12,962 nucleotides of DNA from Ignavibacteria bacterium (GCA_013298375.1 JAAFHM010000087.1:1-12962), one strand, 5' to 3'. Positions 1 to 7,527 are shown, counted from the stretch's first letter. The notes: generated from the letters alone by a model not told the origin. A program made the numbers and translations.

Positions 1-956
1 CGCTTGCCGAGCGGTATCGGCAATTTCGTATTGAAAAAGAGGAGGCACAGCAAGAAGCGCTTAGAATTGAGCATGAAGCAAAGACCCAGTTGGAGCGCAA
101 GGTGCAAGAGCGCACGGTGGAACTCGAAACGATTAACGACGAAATGCAGCGCCAAATGGTCATTTTGAACGACCAAGCTATCGAAATTGAAATGACCAAT
201 GTGGAATTGCAGGAAAAAAATCTGCTTTTGGAAGGGCTGAATCGGGAGAAAAACGAGTTTCTGGGCGTGGCAGCGCATGACCTCAAAAATCCGCTGCAAA
301 CGATTATTATGAATACCTCCATGATGCGCCGTTACGCCGAGCGGCTGGACGAGGATAAACGGAATGACCTGCTTGATCGCATCGAAGAGACTTCGCGGCG
401 AATGCACGATATTATCGAAAAACTCTTGGATGCCAACGCGATTGAATCCGGTAAAATTGAGTTCCACATCGAATCCGTGCCGCTTTTGAGCGATGTTCGC
501 CATTTGATGCAAGATTACCAGCCCAAAGCAAATGCGAAAAATATCACCTTGCACTGTACCGCAGAAAACGAATTATTATGCGCTCTGGCGGACAAACATC
601 GCACCATGCAAGTCGTCGAAAATCTCCTATCCAATGCCATCAAATTTTCACCGCATGGGAAAAATATTTTTCTCACTGTTGCGCAAAAAAATAACCCGAA
701 TGCTGCTCCGAAACAAGACCGTAAGGTCATTCGCCTCGAAATACGCGACGAAGGTCCGGGCTTGTCCGACGACGACAAAGAAAAACTTTTTGGGAAATTT
801 GCGCGACTCTCGGCGCGTCCCACTGGCGGCGAACATTCGACAGGCTTGGGGCTTTCGATTGTCAAAAAACTGGTCGAGGCAATGAATGGCGAGATTTGGT
901 GCGAGTCGGAACTAGGCAATGGTGCTACGTTTATCGTCGAACTGCCATCGGCATAA
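1..956 (+). CDS. Sensor histidine kinase, C-terminal part (5' end outside window)
   Basis: This is the cytoplasmic transmitter half of a two-component sensor kinase, which would autophosphorylate a histidine and pass the phosphate to a response regulator. The frame is open from the first complete codon (nt 3), so the N-terminus lies outside the window. Visible order: a charged coiled coil of about 85 residues (nt 3-260, with LERKVQERTVELE); a DHp domain with the H-box AAHDLKNPL (phospho-acceptor His at nt 276-278); and an HATPase_c domain with N-box NLLSNAIKFSP (Asn codons at 621 and 633), G1 box DEGPGL (Asp at 747), F-box LFGKFARL and G2 box TGLGL (840-854). All catalytic boxes are intact. 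The coiled-coil start, LAERYRQ...EKEEAQQEAL, resembles the segment after the last helix of 7TMR-DISM receptors, so an upstream 7TM sensor is likely but unseen. It ends 16 nt before rarA, and no response regulator is nearby. Confidence 0.93.
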   Translation, partial: LAERYRQFRIEKEEAQQEALRIEHEAKTQLERKVQERTVELETINDEMQRQMVILNDQAIEIEMTNVELQEKNLLLEGLNREKNEFLGVAAHDLKNPLQTIIMNTSMMRRYAERLDEDKRNDLLDRIEETSRRMHDIIEKLLDANAIESGKIEFHIESVPLLSDVRHLMQDYQPKANAKNITLHCTAENELLCALADKHRTMQVVENLLSNAIKFSPHGKNIFLTVAQKNNPNAAPKQDRKVIRLEIRDEGPGLSDDDKEKLFGKFARLSARPTGGEHSTGLGLSIVKKLVEAMNGEIWCESELGNGATFIVELPSA

Positions 957-960
957 TAAC

Positions 961-965
961 AAGGA
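961..965 (+). promoter_or_regulatory. Shine-Dalgarno-like site for rarA
   Basis: AAGGA lies 7 nt ahead of the ATG at 973. It decides between that start and an in-frame ATG at 919, which would add 18 unlikely residues and overlap the upstream kinase by 38 nt. It is the only convincing ribosome-binding sequence in the window; the other starts lack one. Confidence 0.55.
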
Positions 966-972
966 AAACCGC

Positions 973-2337
973 ATGGGTACACTCTTCGACGACGTTCCAA
1001 CTTCTCAGCCACCATCAGCGCCCACCGCGCCCAACAAATACACACCGCTTGCCGAGCGCATGAGACCTCGCCGTTTCGATGATGTGCTTGGGCAGGAGCA
1101 TCTTTTAGGCGAAGGCGCACCATTGCGCGGTTTTGCGGCGCACGGACTGTTTCCATCGATGATTCTCTGGGGAGCGCCGGGTATCGGCAAAACGACGTTG
1201 GCACTGATTATTGCGCAGTCAGCGAAGGCAGATTTTACGAGGCTTTCAGCAGTGGAAGCGGGCGTGAAGGACGTGCGTGAGATTCTCACCGCCGCCGAAA
1301 AACGCCGCAAATCGGGCAAAAGTACCGTGCTGTTTATTGACGAAATTCACCGCTTCAATAAAAACCAGCAAGACGCACTGCTTCACGCTGTGGAGCAAGG
1401 TATCATCACGCTTATCGGTGCAACAACGGAAAATCCCTCGTTTGAAGTTAATCCCGCACTCTTGTCGCGCTGCCGTGTTTATACCTTGCAAGGTCTTACC
1501 GAGGCACATTGCAACATACTTCTGCAACGCGCATTACAGCAGCTTTCGGAGGATTGTGCGCGAGAAATTATCCCCGACGATGAAGAGCAATTGACGGCTA
1601 TGCTCTTTCGCCTCACTGGTGGCGATGCGCGTGGCATTCTCAATGCTCTGGAAAGCGCAGTCAATCTGGCTTCTGGGCAGAATCACGAACAAGAAATCAC
1701 AACCCCGCTCATTCTCTCGCAAGCACACATCGAAGCGGCTTTGCAGCAAAAAACACCTCGCTACGATAAAAAAGGCGAAGGACATTTCGATACAATTTCG
1801 GCGTTTATCAAGTCGTTGCGCGGCTCCGACCCTGATGCCGCCTTGTTTTGGCTGGCAGTGATGCTGGAGGCGGGCGAAGATGCACGGTTCATCGCACGGC
1901 GAATGGTGATTTTTGCCAGTGAAGATATTGGCAATGCTGCTTCGGAAGCGCTTCCTCTTGCCATTGCCGTTTTCCAAGCGGTGGATGTAATTGGGATGCC
2001 GGAATGTCGTATCAATCTTGCGCACGGCGTAACGTTTCTTGCCTCCTGCCCAAAATCCAATGCGTCCTATCGGGCAATAGAAAACGCACTCGCAGAGGTG
2101 CGTTCCGGCGTTGACACAAGTGTTCCGCTTCACTTGCGCAATGCCCCGACACGATTGATGAAACAATCTGGCTATGGGCGTGAATATCAGTATCCGCATG
2201 ATTTTGAGGGGCATTTTGCTCAAGAAACTTACTTCCCTGCGGGCGAGGAGCGGCGCTATTACACGCCGAGCACGATGGGCGAGGAGCAGCAAATACGGCA
2301 ACACTTGGCAATGCTTCGCCCCCAGCGCTACGAGTGA
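973..2337 (+). CDS. rarA: Replication-associated recombination protein A (RarA/MgsA AAA+ ATPase)
   Basis: RarA is a cytosolic clamp-loader-like AAA+ ATPase of the RarA/Mgs1/WRNIP1 family that acts at stalled replication forks. The 454-residue product is the usual family length. It opens with the family-typical PLAERMRPRRFDDVLGQEHL (about residues 24-43). Walker A is GAPGIGKT (67-74), Walker B is VLFIDEIHRF (119-128), sensor 1 is GATTENPSF (149-157), the arginine-finger region is SRCRV (165-169), and sensor 2 is GGDARGILN. The C-terminal half carries the RarA tetramerisation region, recognisable from KSLRGSDPDAALFWLA, the RRMVIFASEDIGNA block, and RLMKQSGYGREYQYPHD. The start at 973 is supported by the AAGGA site and by the family start. 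The 16-nt spacing suggests co-transcription with the kinase upstream, although no functional link is known. Confidence 0.97.
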   Translation: MGTLFDDVPTSQPPSAPTAPNKYTPLAERMRPRRFDDVLGQEHLLGEGAPLRGFAAHGLFPSMILWGAPGIGKTTLALIIAQSAKADFTRLSAVEAGVKDVREILTAAEKRRKSGKSTVLFIDEIHRFNKNQQDALLHAVEQGIITLIGATTENPSFEVNPALLSRCRVYTLQGLTEAHCNILLQRALQQLSEDCAREIIPDDEEQLTAMLFRLTGGDARGILNALESAVNLASGQNHEQEITTPLILSQAHIEAALQQKTPRYDKKGEGHFDTISAFIKSLRGSDPDAALFWLAVMLEAGEDARFIARRMVIFASEDIGNAASEALPLAIAVFQAVDVIGMPECRINLAHGVTFLASCPKSNASYRAIENALAEVRSGVDTSVPLHLRNAPTRLMKQSGYGREYQYPHDFEGHFAQETYFPAGEERRYYTPSTMGEEQQIRQHLAMLRPQRYE

Positions 2338-2356
2338 TACAGCGCTACGGGTAATC
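2323..2356 (+). repeat. Short tandem duplication across the rarA stop codon
   Basis: CAGCGCTACGAGTGAT (from 2323) is followed at 2340 by CAGCGCTACGGGTAAT. The two copies are 17 nt apart and differ at two or three positions. The rarA TGA stop lies in the first copy. It looks like a small slippage duplication, and no function is suggested. Confidence 0.5.
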
Positions 2357-2459
2357 TTGCGTGTGCGAAACTGCGAAATTTTGGGTAAATTGCTGTGGCG
2401 TAATCACGGTCAAATCACTTTTATTGCGTTCAAATCATTACTCATCATTACAAAGCATC

Positions 2460-3059
2460 ATGGATTTTTTCTCAAGAAACACCGCTCTCACGCTCGTCAT
2501 TACTTGCTCCACGTTCTTTCTTTCGTGTAACAAAACCGAAAAACCACTTCCGCAGCAAACGCGGTCGGAACTGCCTGAAATCAAGCAATCACCGCATTTT
2601 TCGGGCGTTTCGCAGCAAGCAAAAACTGTCGAAAGTGCTTCGATGCAAGGTTCTGTATGGCTTGCATACTTTTTCTTTACCTCATGCGGTGGTCCCTGCC
2701 CTGCGATGAATGCTCGCGTGGAGGCGCTGCAAAAAGAATTTACGGCATCAAATCTAAAATTTGTCGGCATCAGCGTTGACCCCGAAACCGATACGCCAAA
2801 AGCTCTTGCCGCCTACGCCGCAAGATTTCATGCTGATTCTACGCGCTGGACGCTGCTGCAAATGCCAATGGATTCCGTGAAATCGGTCGCCGTGCAAGGT
2901 TTTATGCTGGCGCAAGGGAAAGAAGACGACCCGAATCTCCACAGTACCCGCTTTGTCGTTGTGGATAAACGCGGTATGATTCGTGGCTATTTCGATGGGC
3001 TGGATGAGAATGAAATTCCGAAATTGCGCAAAGCAATTAGCGGTTTGCTGGCAGAATAA
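2460..3059 (+). CDS. SCO1/SenC/PrrC-family lipoprotein (copper chaperone or thiol protein)
   Basis: SCO proteins are membrane-anchored thioredoxin-fold proteins that deliver copper to the CuA site of cytochrome c oxidase or act as thiol reductases on the outer face of the cytoplasmic membrane. The 199-residue product begins with a lipoprotein signal: a hydrophobic stretch at residues 9-22, then FLSC with the lipidated Cys at 23. The SCO metal site is complete: the CxxxC motif SCGGPCP (Cys76 and Cys80) and the distal His161 in NLHSTRFVVVD. The thioredoxin-fold strand FVGISVDPETDTP (about 101-113) is also typical. The start at 2460 is chosen because it gives a normal signal peptide; an upstream GTG at 2361 would bury it behind 33 residues. 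No Shine-Dalgarno site is seen. The gene lies 122 nt after rarA and 48 nt before a PAS kinase. No cytochrome oxidase gene is in the window, so the target is unknown. Confidence 0.92.
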   Translation: MDFFSRNTALTLVITCSTFFLSCNKTEKPLPQQTRSELPEIKQSPHFSGVSQQAKTVESASMQGSVWLAYFFFTSCGGPCPAMNARVEALQKEFTASNLKFVGISVDPETDTPKALAAYAARFHADSTRWTLLQMPMDSVKSVAVQGFMLAQGKEDDPNLHSTRFVVVDKRGMIRGYFDGLDENEIPKLRKAISGLLAE

Positions 3060-3107
3060 CGGCTCTCAACGAAAAAATTGCTTGACCATAACTACTCTCA
3101 AAAACGC

Positions 3108-4688
3108 ATGGAAACTCGTTTATCCCCTCTTCCAACAACAATGACCACAATTCACCACATCATTGCCGAACGGACGGCTGCCGGTATCGTGATTGTTGCC
3201 CCCGAGAGCAATCATCACAACGATAGCGCTGAAGCGGTGTATCGCATTGTTTTTGTCAACCCCTCGTTTTGTGCGATGATTGGGACGATGGAGGGGAATC
3301 TTATGGGTAAAAATCTGCTTGACTATGTGGACGAGTCCGACAGGAACACGTGTGCCGATGTTCTTTCGCTACGCATCGCACAAACACTCACCGCACGGCA
3401 TACCCACAGCGACGGCACCCCTTTTTATGTGCAGATTCAAACAACACCCCTTGCGGTCGCTCAGGGATCGGAGCGGCAGATTCTTTGCACCTACACCGAC
3501 ATTACCGACCTTGTGCAGACCAATGAAGCGCTCAATAGCGACAAAGAACGCTTGGAACTGGATATGCACCGCCGAACAAACGAATTGCAAGAATTTATTG
3601 ACGAGATTCGGAATGAACTGACGCAGCGCAGCAAGCTGGAAACCGAGCTGTGGCGGGCAGAAAAGCGCTATCGGGCGCTAGCAGAGAATTTTCCGAATGG
3701 TGCGGTCATTATGATCAATAAGCAACGTCATTGCCTTTTGGTCGAAGGGACACAAGCACAGCGCATCCCCATACACGACAACGACGGTATCCGTACACTC
3801 GCCGAACCTCTTGCTTCCGAGGCTGAACAGTCCATACGACACGCTTTCGAGGGCAAACATCAATCCTTTGAAATTACCCTTTCCGGCGAACCCTACTTGC
3901 TTTCTGCCGTGCCGCTTGCGATGGAGCGCCAGTCTATTGATGCCGTAATGGTGGTTTGTCAAAATATCACCGACTTCAAAACGAGACAACATCTGGAAAA
4001 AGAGCAGGAAATGACGGAGCTAAAATACCGTTTTGTGACGATTGCTTCGCATGAACTCCGCACCCCGCTTGCAGGAATGATGCTGGCTTCGGGGATTATG
4101 CGCCGATATTGGGAGACCACCAGCGACGAAGAAAAATGGGAAGCCGTGCAAGATATTATTACGGGTTTAGACCGCATGGCGAGTTTGTTGGATAATATCT
4201 TGATGGTCGGTAAATCGGATTCCGGCAAATTGCCCTTCGAGCCGCATACGATTGACCTTGTGCAGTTTTGCCGCGAACTTCTGCGCGAATATGAAAAAAG
4301 TCTCGGACAGACCCACACCACACAAACGCAGTACAACGTGGAAGAATTGCCGTTTTTGGGCGACCCCAAACTATTACGTCTTATTTTTGGCAACCTCCTT
4401 TCTAACGCTTACAAATACTCGCCGGACGGCACAACAGTTCGATTTTCCTTACAAACCGACGCGGAAAATGTCGTTATCACTGTTCAAGATTCCGGCATTG
4501 GTATTGCTTCCGAAGATTTGCCCCAACTTTTTGCAACATTTCATCGCGGCAAAAATGTTGGCGAAATACAGGGAAGCGGCTTGGGGCTTGCGATTGTCGA
4601 ACGCTCGGTGAATATGCACAGTGGAAAAATTGAGGTGGAAAGCACGCTCAATGTCGGGACAACATTCCGCGTAACATTCCCATTGTAA
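3108..4688 (+). CDS. Soluble PAS-PAS sensor histidine kinase
   Basis: This is a complete 526-residue histidine kinase with no transmembrane segment, so it probably senses a cytoplasmic or diffusible signal. Order: an N-terminal PAS domain (about 15-135, with YRIVFVNPSFCAMIG and ending CTYTDITDL); a coiled coil (about 137-185); a second, more divergent PAS domain (about 188-292, starting RYRALAENFPNGAV and ending VVCQNITDF); a DHp domain with the H-box ASHELRTPLAG (His315); and an HATPase_c domain with N-box NLLSNAYKYSPDG (Asn429, Asn433), G1 DSGIGI (Asp461), F-box LFATFHRG and G2 GSGLGLAIV (489-497). All catalytic boxes are intact. ATG 3108 is preferred; an in-frame TTG at 3078 and an ATG at 3141 are alternatives, and no Shine-Dalgarno site separates them. 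There is no receiver domain and no neighbouring response regulator. Its ligand cannot be read from the sequence. Confidence 0.95.
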   Translation: METRLSPLPTTMTTIHHIIAERTAAGIVIVAPESNHHNDSAEAVYRIVFVNPSFCAMIGTMEGNLMGKNLLDYVDESDRNTCADVLSLRIAQTLTARHTHSDGTPFYVQIQTTPLAVAQGSERQILCTYTDITDLVQTNEALNSDKERLELDMHRRTNELQEFIDEIRNELTQRSKLETELWRAEKRYRALAENFPNGAVIMINKQRHCLLVEGTQAQRIPIHDNDGIRTLAEPLASEAEQSIRHAFEGKHQSFEITLSGEPYLLSAVPLAMERQSIDAVMVVCQNITDFKTRQHLEKEQEMTELKYRFVTIASHELRTPLAGMMLASGIMRRYWETTSDEEKWEAVQDIITGLDRMASLLDNILMVGKSDSGKLPFEPHTIDLVQFCRELLREYEKSLGQTHTTQTQYNVEELPFLGDPKLLRLIFGNLLSNAYKYSPDGTTVRFSLQTDAENVVITVQDSGIGIASEDLPQLFATFHRGKNVGEIQGSGLGLAIVERSVNMHSGKIEVESTLNVGTTFRVTFPL

Positions 4689-4729
4689 GCACGTTACTAC
4701 TCATCTCCGACTCCCACTCACAAAATTTT

Positions 4730-6112
4730 ATGCAAACACCGCATCAATCAGCTTTACAACGTCATTTCTTTCGCTATGCCTCGCATTATTCGGCGACGAT
4801 TGCCCTTGCTATTCCCGTCATGTTCACCCAAATCGGGCATATGATTGTTCAGATTACCGACAATATTATGGTCGGTCGTATCGGCACGGTACCGCTTGCA
4901 GCCTCGTCGTTTGGGCATAATGTCTTTATTGCGGGATTACTTTTTTGCATTGGTTTTTCGGCAGCGATGACTCCGTTTGTCGGCGCGGCTTCCGGCAAAG
5001 GCGATATTGCCGAAACAGCATCATGGCTCAAAAACGGCTTCATTGCGAATGTGGTGATGGGAATACTCGTCACGGCGCTCATGGCAATTGTCGGCTTCTT
5101 TCTGGAAAATATGGGGCAAAACCCTGATGTGGTGAGCCTTGCCAGACCATTTTATTTTTTGATGATCGCCTCAATTCCTCCGGTTATGCTCTTTCAATCC
5201 CTCAAGCAATTTTCCGAAGGTGTAGGAAATACGAGGGTTGCAGCAATTATTACCATTCAGGAAATTATCATCAATATCGGGCTGAATTATGTATTGATAA
5301 ACGGCAAATTGGGCTTCCCTGCGCTTGGCATCACGGGTTCGGGCATTGCCACTTTTGTTGCGCGGTGTTCGATGATAACCACCTTTGCCTTGATTTTTCG
5401 CTGGAGCGATTTCTACGCACCTTACCGTGCCGCCTTGCGCGAAGCACGGGTTGACCGCGCCCGCATCTTGCGCTATGTGCGCTTGGGTGTGCCACTTGGT
5501 GGACAAACTATTTTGGAAGTTGCAGCTTTTGCGATGGGGGCGATTATGATGGGTTGGCTCGGCGCAACAGAACTGGCGGCACATCAAATAGCTATGGGCG
5601 CGGCGGCACTCACATTTATGGGCGCAACGGGTATTTCTGCGGCGGCAACGATTCGTGTGAGCCAGTTTTATGGAGCCGGCGACAGAGCAAGTATGCGCTC
5701 TGCGGGTTTTGCCGCCTCACACGTCGTGCTGACGTATATGACACTTACCGCACTTGCCTTTATTCTGCTACGGCACATCATTCCGACCATTTACGTCAAA
5801 GATCCCGCCGTGATAGCAATGGCGGCAAGTCTTTTGATGATAGCGGCATTATTCCAGCTTTTTGACGGCATCCAAACGGTGATGTTGGGAACACTTCGCG
5901 CTCTTGCGGATGCGCAAGCGCCGACCATCATTGCTTTTGTTGCTTATGTTCTTGTTTCACTGCCGATTAGCTATTGCGCGGCGTTTCTCTGGGGGTGGCG
6001 CGAAATTGGTATTTGGGCGGGATATTTAGCGGGGTTGATCGTGGCTTCAACATTTTTTTATGTGCGTTTCTATCGGAGAAGCCGCATGATTCCGTTGATT
6101 CATGGCAAATAA
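4730..6112 (+). CDS. MATE-family efflux transporter (NorM/DinF type)
   Basis: MATE proteins are inner-membrane antiporters that export cationic drugs or metabolites in exchange for Na+ or H+. The 460-residue product has the usual family length and about 12 hydrophobic helices in two pseudo-symmetric halves. The N-terminal signature is visible: a first helix ALAIPVMFTQIGHMIVQ, then TDNIMVGRIGTVPLAA (about 43-58), the classic 'D-x-x-MVG-x-xG' after helix 1. The second half repeats the pattern with RLGVPLGGQTILEVAAFAMG, then MMGWLGATELAAHQIA, and the GISAAATIRVSQFYGAGD motif. It starts 41 nt after the kinase gene, consistent with co-transcription, so the kinase could plausibly control or respond to efflux, but that is inference. 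The product ends in a short basic tail (FYRRSRMIPLIHGK). Substrate and coupling ion cannot be deduced. Confidence 0.95.
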   Translation: MQTPHQSALQRHFFRYASHYSATIALAIPVMFTQIGHMIVQITDNIMVGRIGTVPLAASSFGHNVFIAGLLFCIGFSAAMTPFVGAASGKGDIAETASWLKNGFIANVVMGILVTALMAIVGFFLENMGQNPDVVSLARPFYFLMIASIPPVMLFQSLKQFSEGVGNTRVAAIITIQEIIINIGLNYVLINGKLGFPALGITGSGIATFVARCSMITTFALIFRWSDFYAPYRAALREARVDRARILRYVRLGVPLGGQTILEVAAFAMGAIMMGWLGATELAAHQIAMGAAALTFMGATGISAAATIRVSQFYGAGDRASMRSAGFAASHVVLTYMTLTALAFILLRHIIPTIYVKDPAVIAMAASLLMIAALFQLFDGIQTVMLGTLRALADAQAPTIIAFVAYVLVSLPISYCAAFLWGWREIGIWAGYLAGLIVASTFFYVRFYRRSRMIPLIHGK

Positions 6113-6145
6113 CGTATATCCTCCTCCAATGGCAGCCACCTCGGG

Positions 6146-6160
6146 CGCTTGCCTCAAGCG
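6146..6160. other. Small hairpin between convergent genes
   Basis: CGCTTG-CCT-CAAGCG is a perfect 6-bp stem with a 3-nt loop in the 68-nt gap between the MATE gene and the convergent Uma2 gene. It has no T-tract, so a terminator role is only possible. Part of it also resembles a repeat found near 7533-7560. Confidence 0.25.
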
Positions 6161-6180
6161 TCCGGCGGGTGTTGCGGGTG

Positions 6181-6923
6181 CTACCCAATATCATCAGGAT
6201 TAACTCCAAGCGCACGGAGTTTGGCTGCTAATGCTTCGGCTCTCTTTCTCTCTTGTTCTGCTCTGTCTCTCTCTTGCTCTGCTCGGCGCTTTTCCAATTC
6301 CGCCAGTTTTTGTGTGGCTTTCCACTCACGGCGAATTTCTGCAATCGTTTCAAAGCGTGTGCCGTCTTGGCGAGTAACGACCAAGCCGTATCCGGGGCTG
6401 TCTGCGGAGGATTCAAGCGTGAAGGTCACGCCGAGACGCGGGCTTGACCTGCCTGTTGCTCGTAGAGATACTGCAAATGCCCATTCTGCCTGTGCCAAGC
6501 GTTAAATTTCTGCTTTTGGGGGTCGAAACTGTAATATTCCTCCACACCGTAAAAGTCGTAGAACTCCAATTTATCCATCATCTCCGACGGGGTATTGCCC
6601 GGCGAGACAATTTCTATCACCAGTTGCGGCGCAATACCGTTCTCGTTCCATTGCAAATAGGACGATCTATCGCCGGGCGGTCTGCCAAAGGCGACCATGA
6701 CATCGGGGGCAAGCCGAATGCCGGAATTTCCTTGGGCGGGATACCAGAACAAATCCGCCGCACAGAAAATATCATTGCGGTCGGCAATCATAGCATCAAT
6801 GCCGCTTTTGAGCATGGTGATAAGATTGTATTGGGTGGTGTTTTCTGCCATTGGTTGCCCGTCGCTTTCGGGATAGATAACCTCTTGGGTTACGGGGTCA
6901 AGAAAAATCGCTGTTTTGGTCAT
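6181..6923 (-). pseudogene. Uma2-family (DUF820) PD-(D/E)XK nuclease-like protein, frameshifted
   Basis: Uma2 proteins have a restriction-endonuclease-like fold; their role is mostly unknown. From the ATG at 6923-6921 the first frame gives 165 residues and stops at 6426. It contains the family core: LAPDVMVAFG (Asp74), PQLVIEIVSPGNT (Glu104) and MDKLEFYDFYGVEEYYSFDP (Lys118). The expected C-terminus continues in the other frame down to 6181: SPRLGVTFTLES, then VTRQDGTRF, then an E/R-rich coiled-coil tail with repeated AEQERxR, ending LRALGVNPDD. The switch falls at about 6438-6465 and needs a -1 shift, equal to one lost base; repair would give 247 residues, a normal family length. No slippery heptamer is visible, so a mutation or an assembly error is more likely than programmed shifting. 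The tail is encoded partly by two near-identical 21-bp repeats (about 6245-6286). An upstream in-frame ATG at 7028 looks less family-like. Confidence 0.85.
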
Positions 6924-6978
6924 AGAGGTACGGAATGGTAAGTCTGTTGAACGAAGATAACGATGAACGCTGCTTCGG

Positions 6979-6986
6979 CAAATATA
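6979..6986 (-). promoter_or_regulatory. Candidate Bacteroidota-type -7 box for the Uma2 gene
   Basis: On the minus strand these bases read TATATTTG, a match to the Bacteroidota -7 consensus TAnnTTTG, 55 nt ahead of the ATG at 6923. No TTTG -33 element is found at the expected distance, so the support is weak. Confidence 0.3.
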
Positions 6987-7032
6987 CGGAAATTCATTCT
7001 TCTTTACTGGTCGTTTTCGGTTATCCATACTT

Positions 7033-7102
7033 ACCGTTCACCCATTTTTTTTGACCATTTACCCATTTTTACCGCTTACCCATTTTTTCGACCGTTTACC
7101 CA
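7033..7102. repeat. Degenerate four-unit tandem repeat in the divergent intergenic region
   Basis: Units begin at 7033, 7054, 7071 and 7091, are 17-21 bp long, and share ACCNTTTACCCATTTTT (plus strand); the last is cut short after ACCGTTTACCCA. Units differ mainly in the length of the T run. They lie between the divergent Uma2 and HicB-like genes, so they could be an operator, or slippage-prone filler. Read on the minus strand they are a series of ATGGGTAA-like words behind A runs. Confidence 0.7.
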
Positions 7103-7132
7103 ATAATTCTTCGTCACTCCTTGCCGTCTGCG

Positions 7133-7140
7133 TATTTTTG
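7133..7140 (+). promoter_or_regulatory. Candidate -7 box directly before the HicB-like gene
   Basis: TATTTTTG matches TAnnTTTG and ends 5 nt before the ATG at 7145. If used, transcription would begin at or next to the start codon, giving a leaderless mRNA. No -33 TTTG is visible at normal spacing. Confidence 0.3.
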
Positions 7141-7144
7141 CAGC

Positions 7145-7462
7145 ATGGAAACCTACATTATCATCATCGAACAGCAGGACATCCCGTCCGGACGGCTCTA
7201 CGGCGCATTCGTACCCGATGTGCCGGGCTGCACTGCCACGGGCAAAAGCCTCGACGAGACGCTGGAGCAGATTCGTACTGCTCTCTGCGGAGTTTTTCGC
7301 ACCTTGCACAGTTCGGGACGCGAATTGCCCGCGCCGCACAGTCTCGAAGAGCATAAAGTCTTCTATTCCGCCAATGGCGAATCGCTTCTCGGCGAAGCAA
7401 GCATTGTGGCGATGATGGATGTCCCCGCGCCCGTACAGAGGCAATTCTTGCGGGCGGCGTAG
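7145..7462 (+). CDS. HicB-family antitoxin-like protein, solitary
   Basis: The 105-residue product has the HicB partial RNase H-like fold: an N-terminal strand METYIIIIEQ, then GRLYGAFVPDVPGCTATGKSLDETLEQIRTAL, which carries the family hallmark 'PDVPGC-x-x-x-G-x-S-x-x-E'. In complete modules HicB neutralises the mRNA interferase HicA. No HicA-like double-stranded-RNA-binding small protein is encoded on either side, and no helix-turn-helix or ribbon-helix-helix tail can be recognised after the core. It is therefore an orphan HicB-like protein, and antitoxin function is not shown. ATG 7145 is chosen because the family fold starts there; an in-frame upstream start at 7121 would add eight residues. 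The TAG stop lies inside the first copy of a direct repeat. Confidence 0.85.
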   Translation: METYIIIIEQQDIPSGRLYGAFVPDVPGCTATGKSLDETLEQIRTALCGVFRTLHSSGRELPAPHSLEEHKVFYSANGESLLGEASIVAMMDVPAPVQRQFLRAA

Positions 7463-7527
7463 ATAGCCTTCTTGCGAGGGTCTGCCTTCTGAGGCAGGCT
7501 CTCGCTTCCGCGTAGATTTCTTGCGAG
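7457..7527 (+). repeat. Direct repeat pair after the HicB-like gene
   Basis: GCGTAGAT-AGCC-TTCTTGCGAG (7457-7478) recurs as GCGTAGATTTCTTGCGAG (7510-7527). The copies are identical apart from a 4-nt insertion in the first. The first contains the HicB-like stop codon. The pair interlocks with the larger inverted repeat, which suggests a compound palindromic element. Confidence 0.65.

Noticed and set aside
919..972. Upstream in-frame ATG extending rarA by 18 residues
   Set aside because: It overlaps the kinase by 38 nt, adds residues absent from the family, and lacks a ribosome-binding sequence, whereas the ATG at 973 has AAGGA at good spacing.
1534..2304. 256-codon minus-strand open frame within rarA
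   Set aside because: It overlaps the fully conserved RarA coding sequence and shows no domain, so it is treated as chance.
6440..6470. Programmed -1 frameshift in Uma2
   Set aside because: The overlap contains no X XXY YYZ slippery heptamer and no obvious downstream stimulatory structure, so a lost base is the simpler explanation.
7033..7102. CRISPR array
   Set aside because: The units are contiguous, 17-21 bp and degenerate, with no unique spacers and no cas genes.
6181..7462. A new defence island or toxin-antitoxin system (Uma2 plus HicB)
   Set aside because: The Uma2 gene is broken, the genes are divergent rather than co-transcribed, no HicA or other effector is present, and both families are common as scattered singletons.
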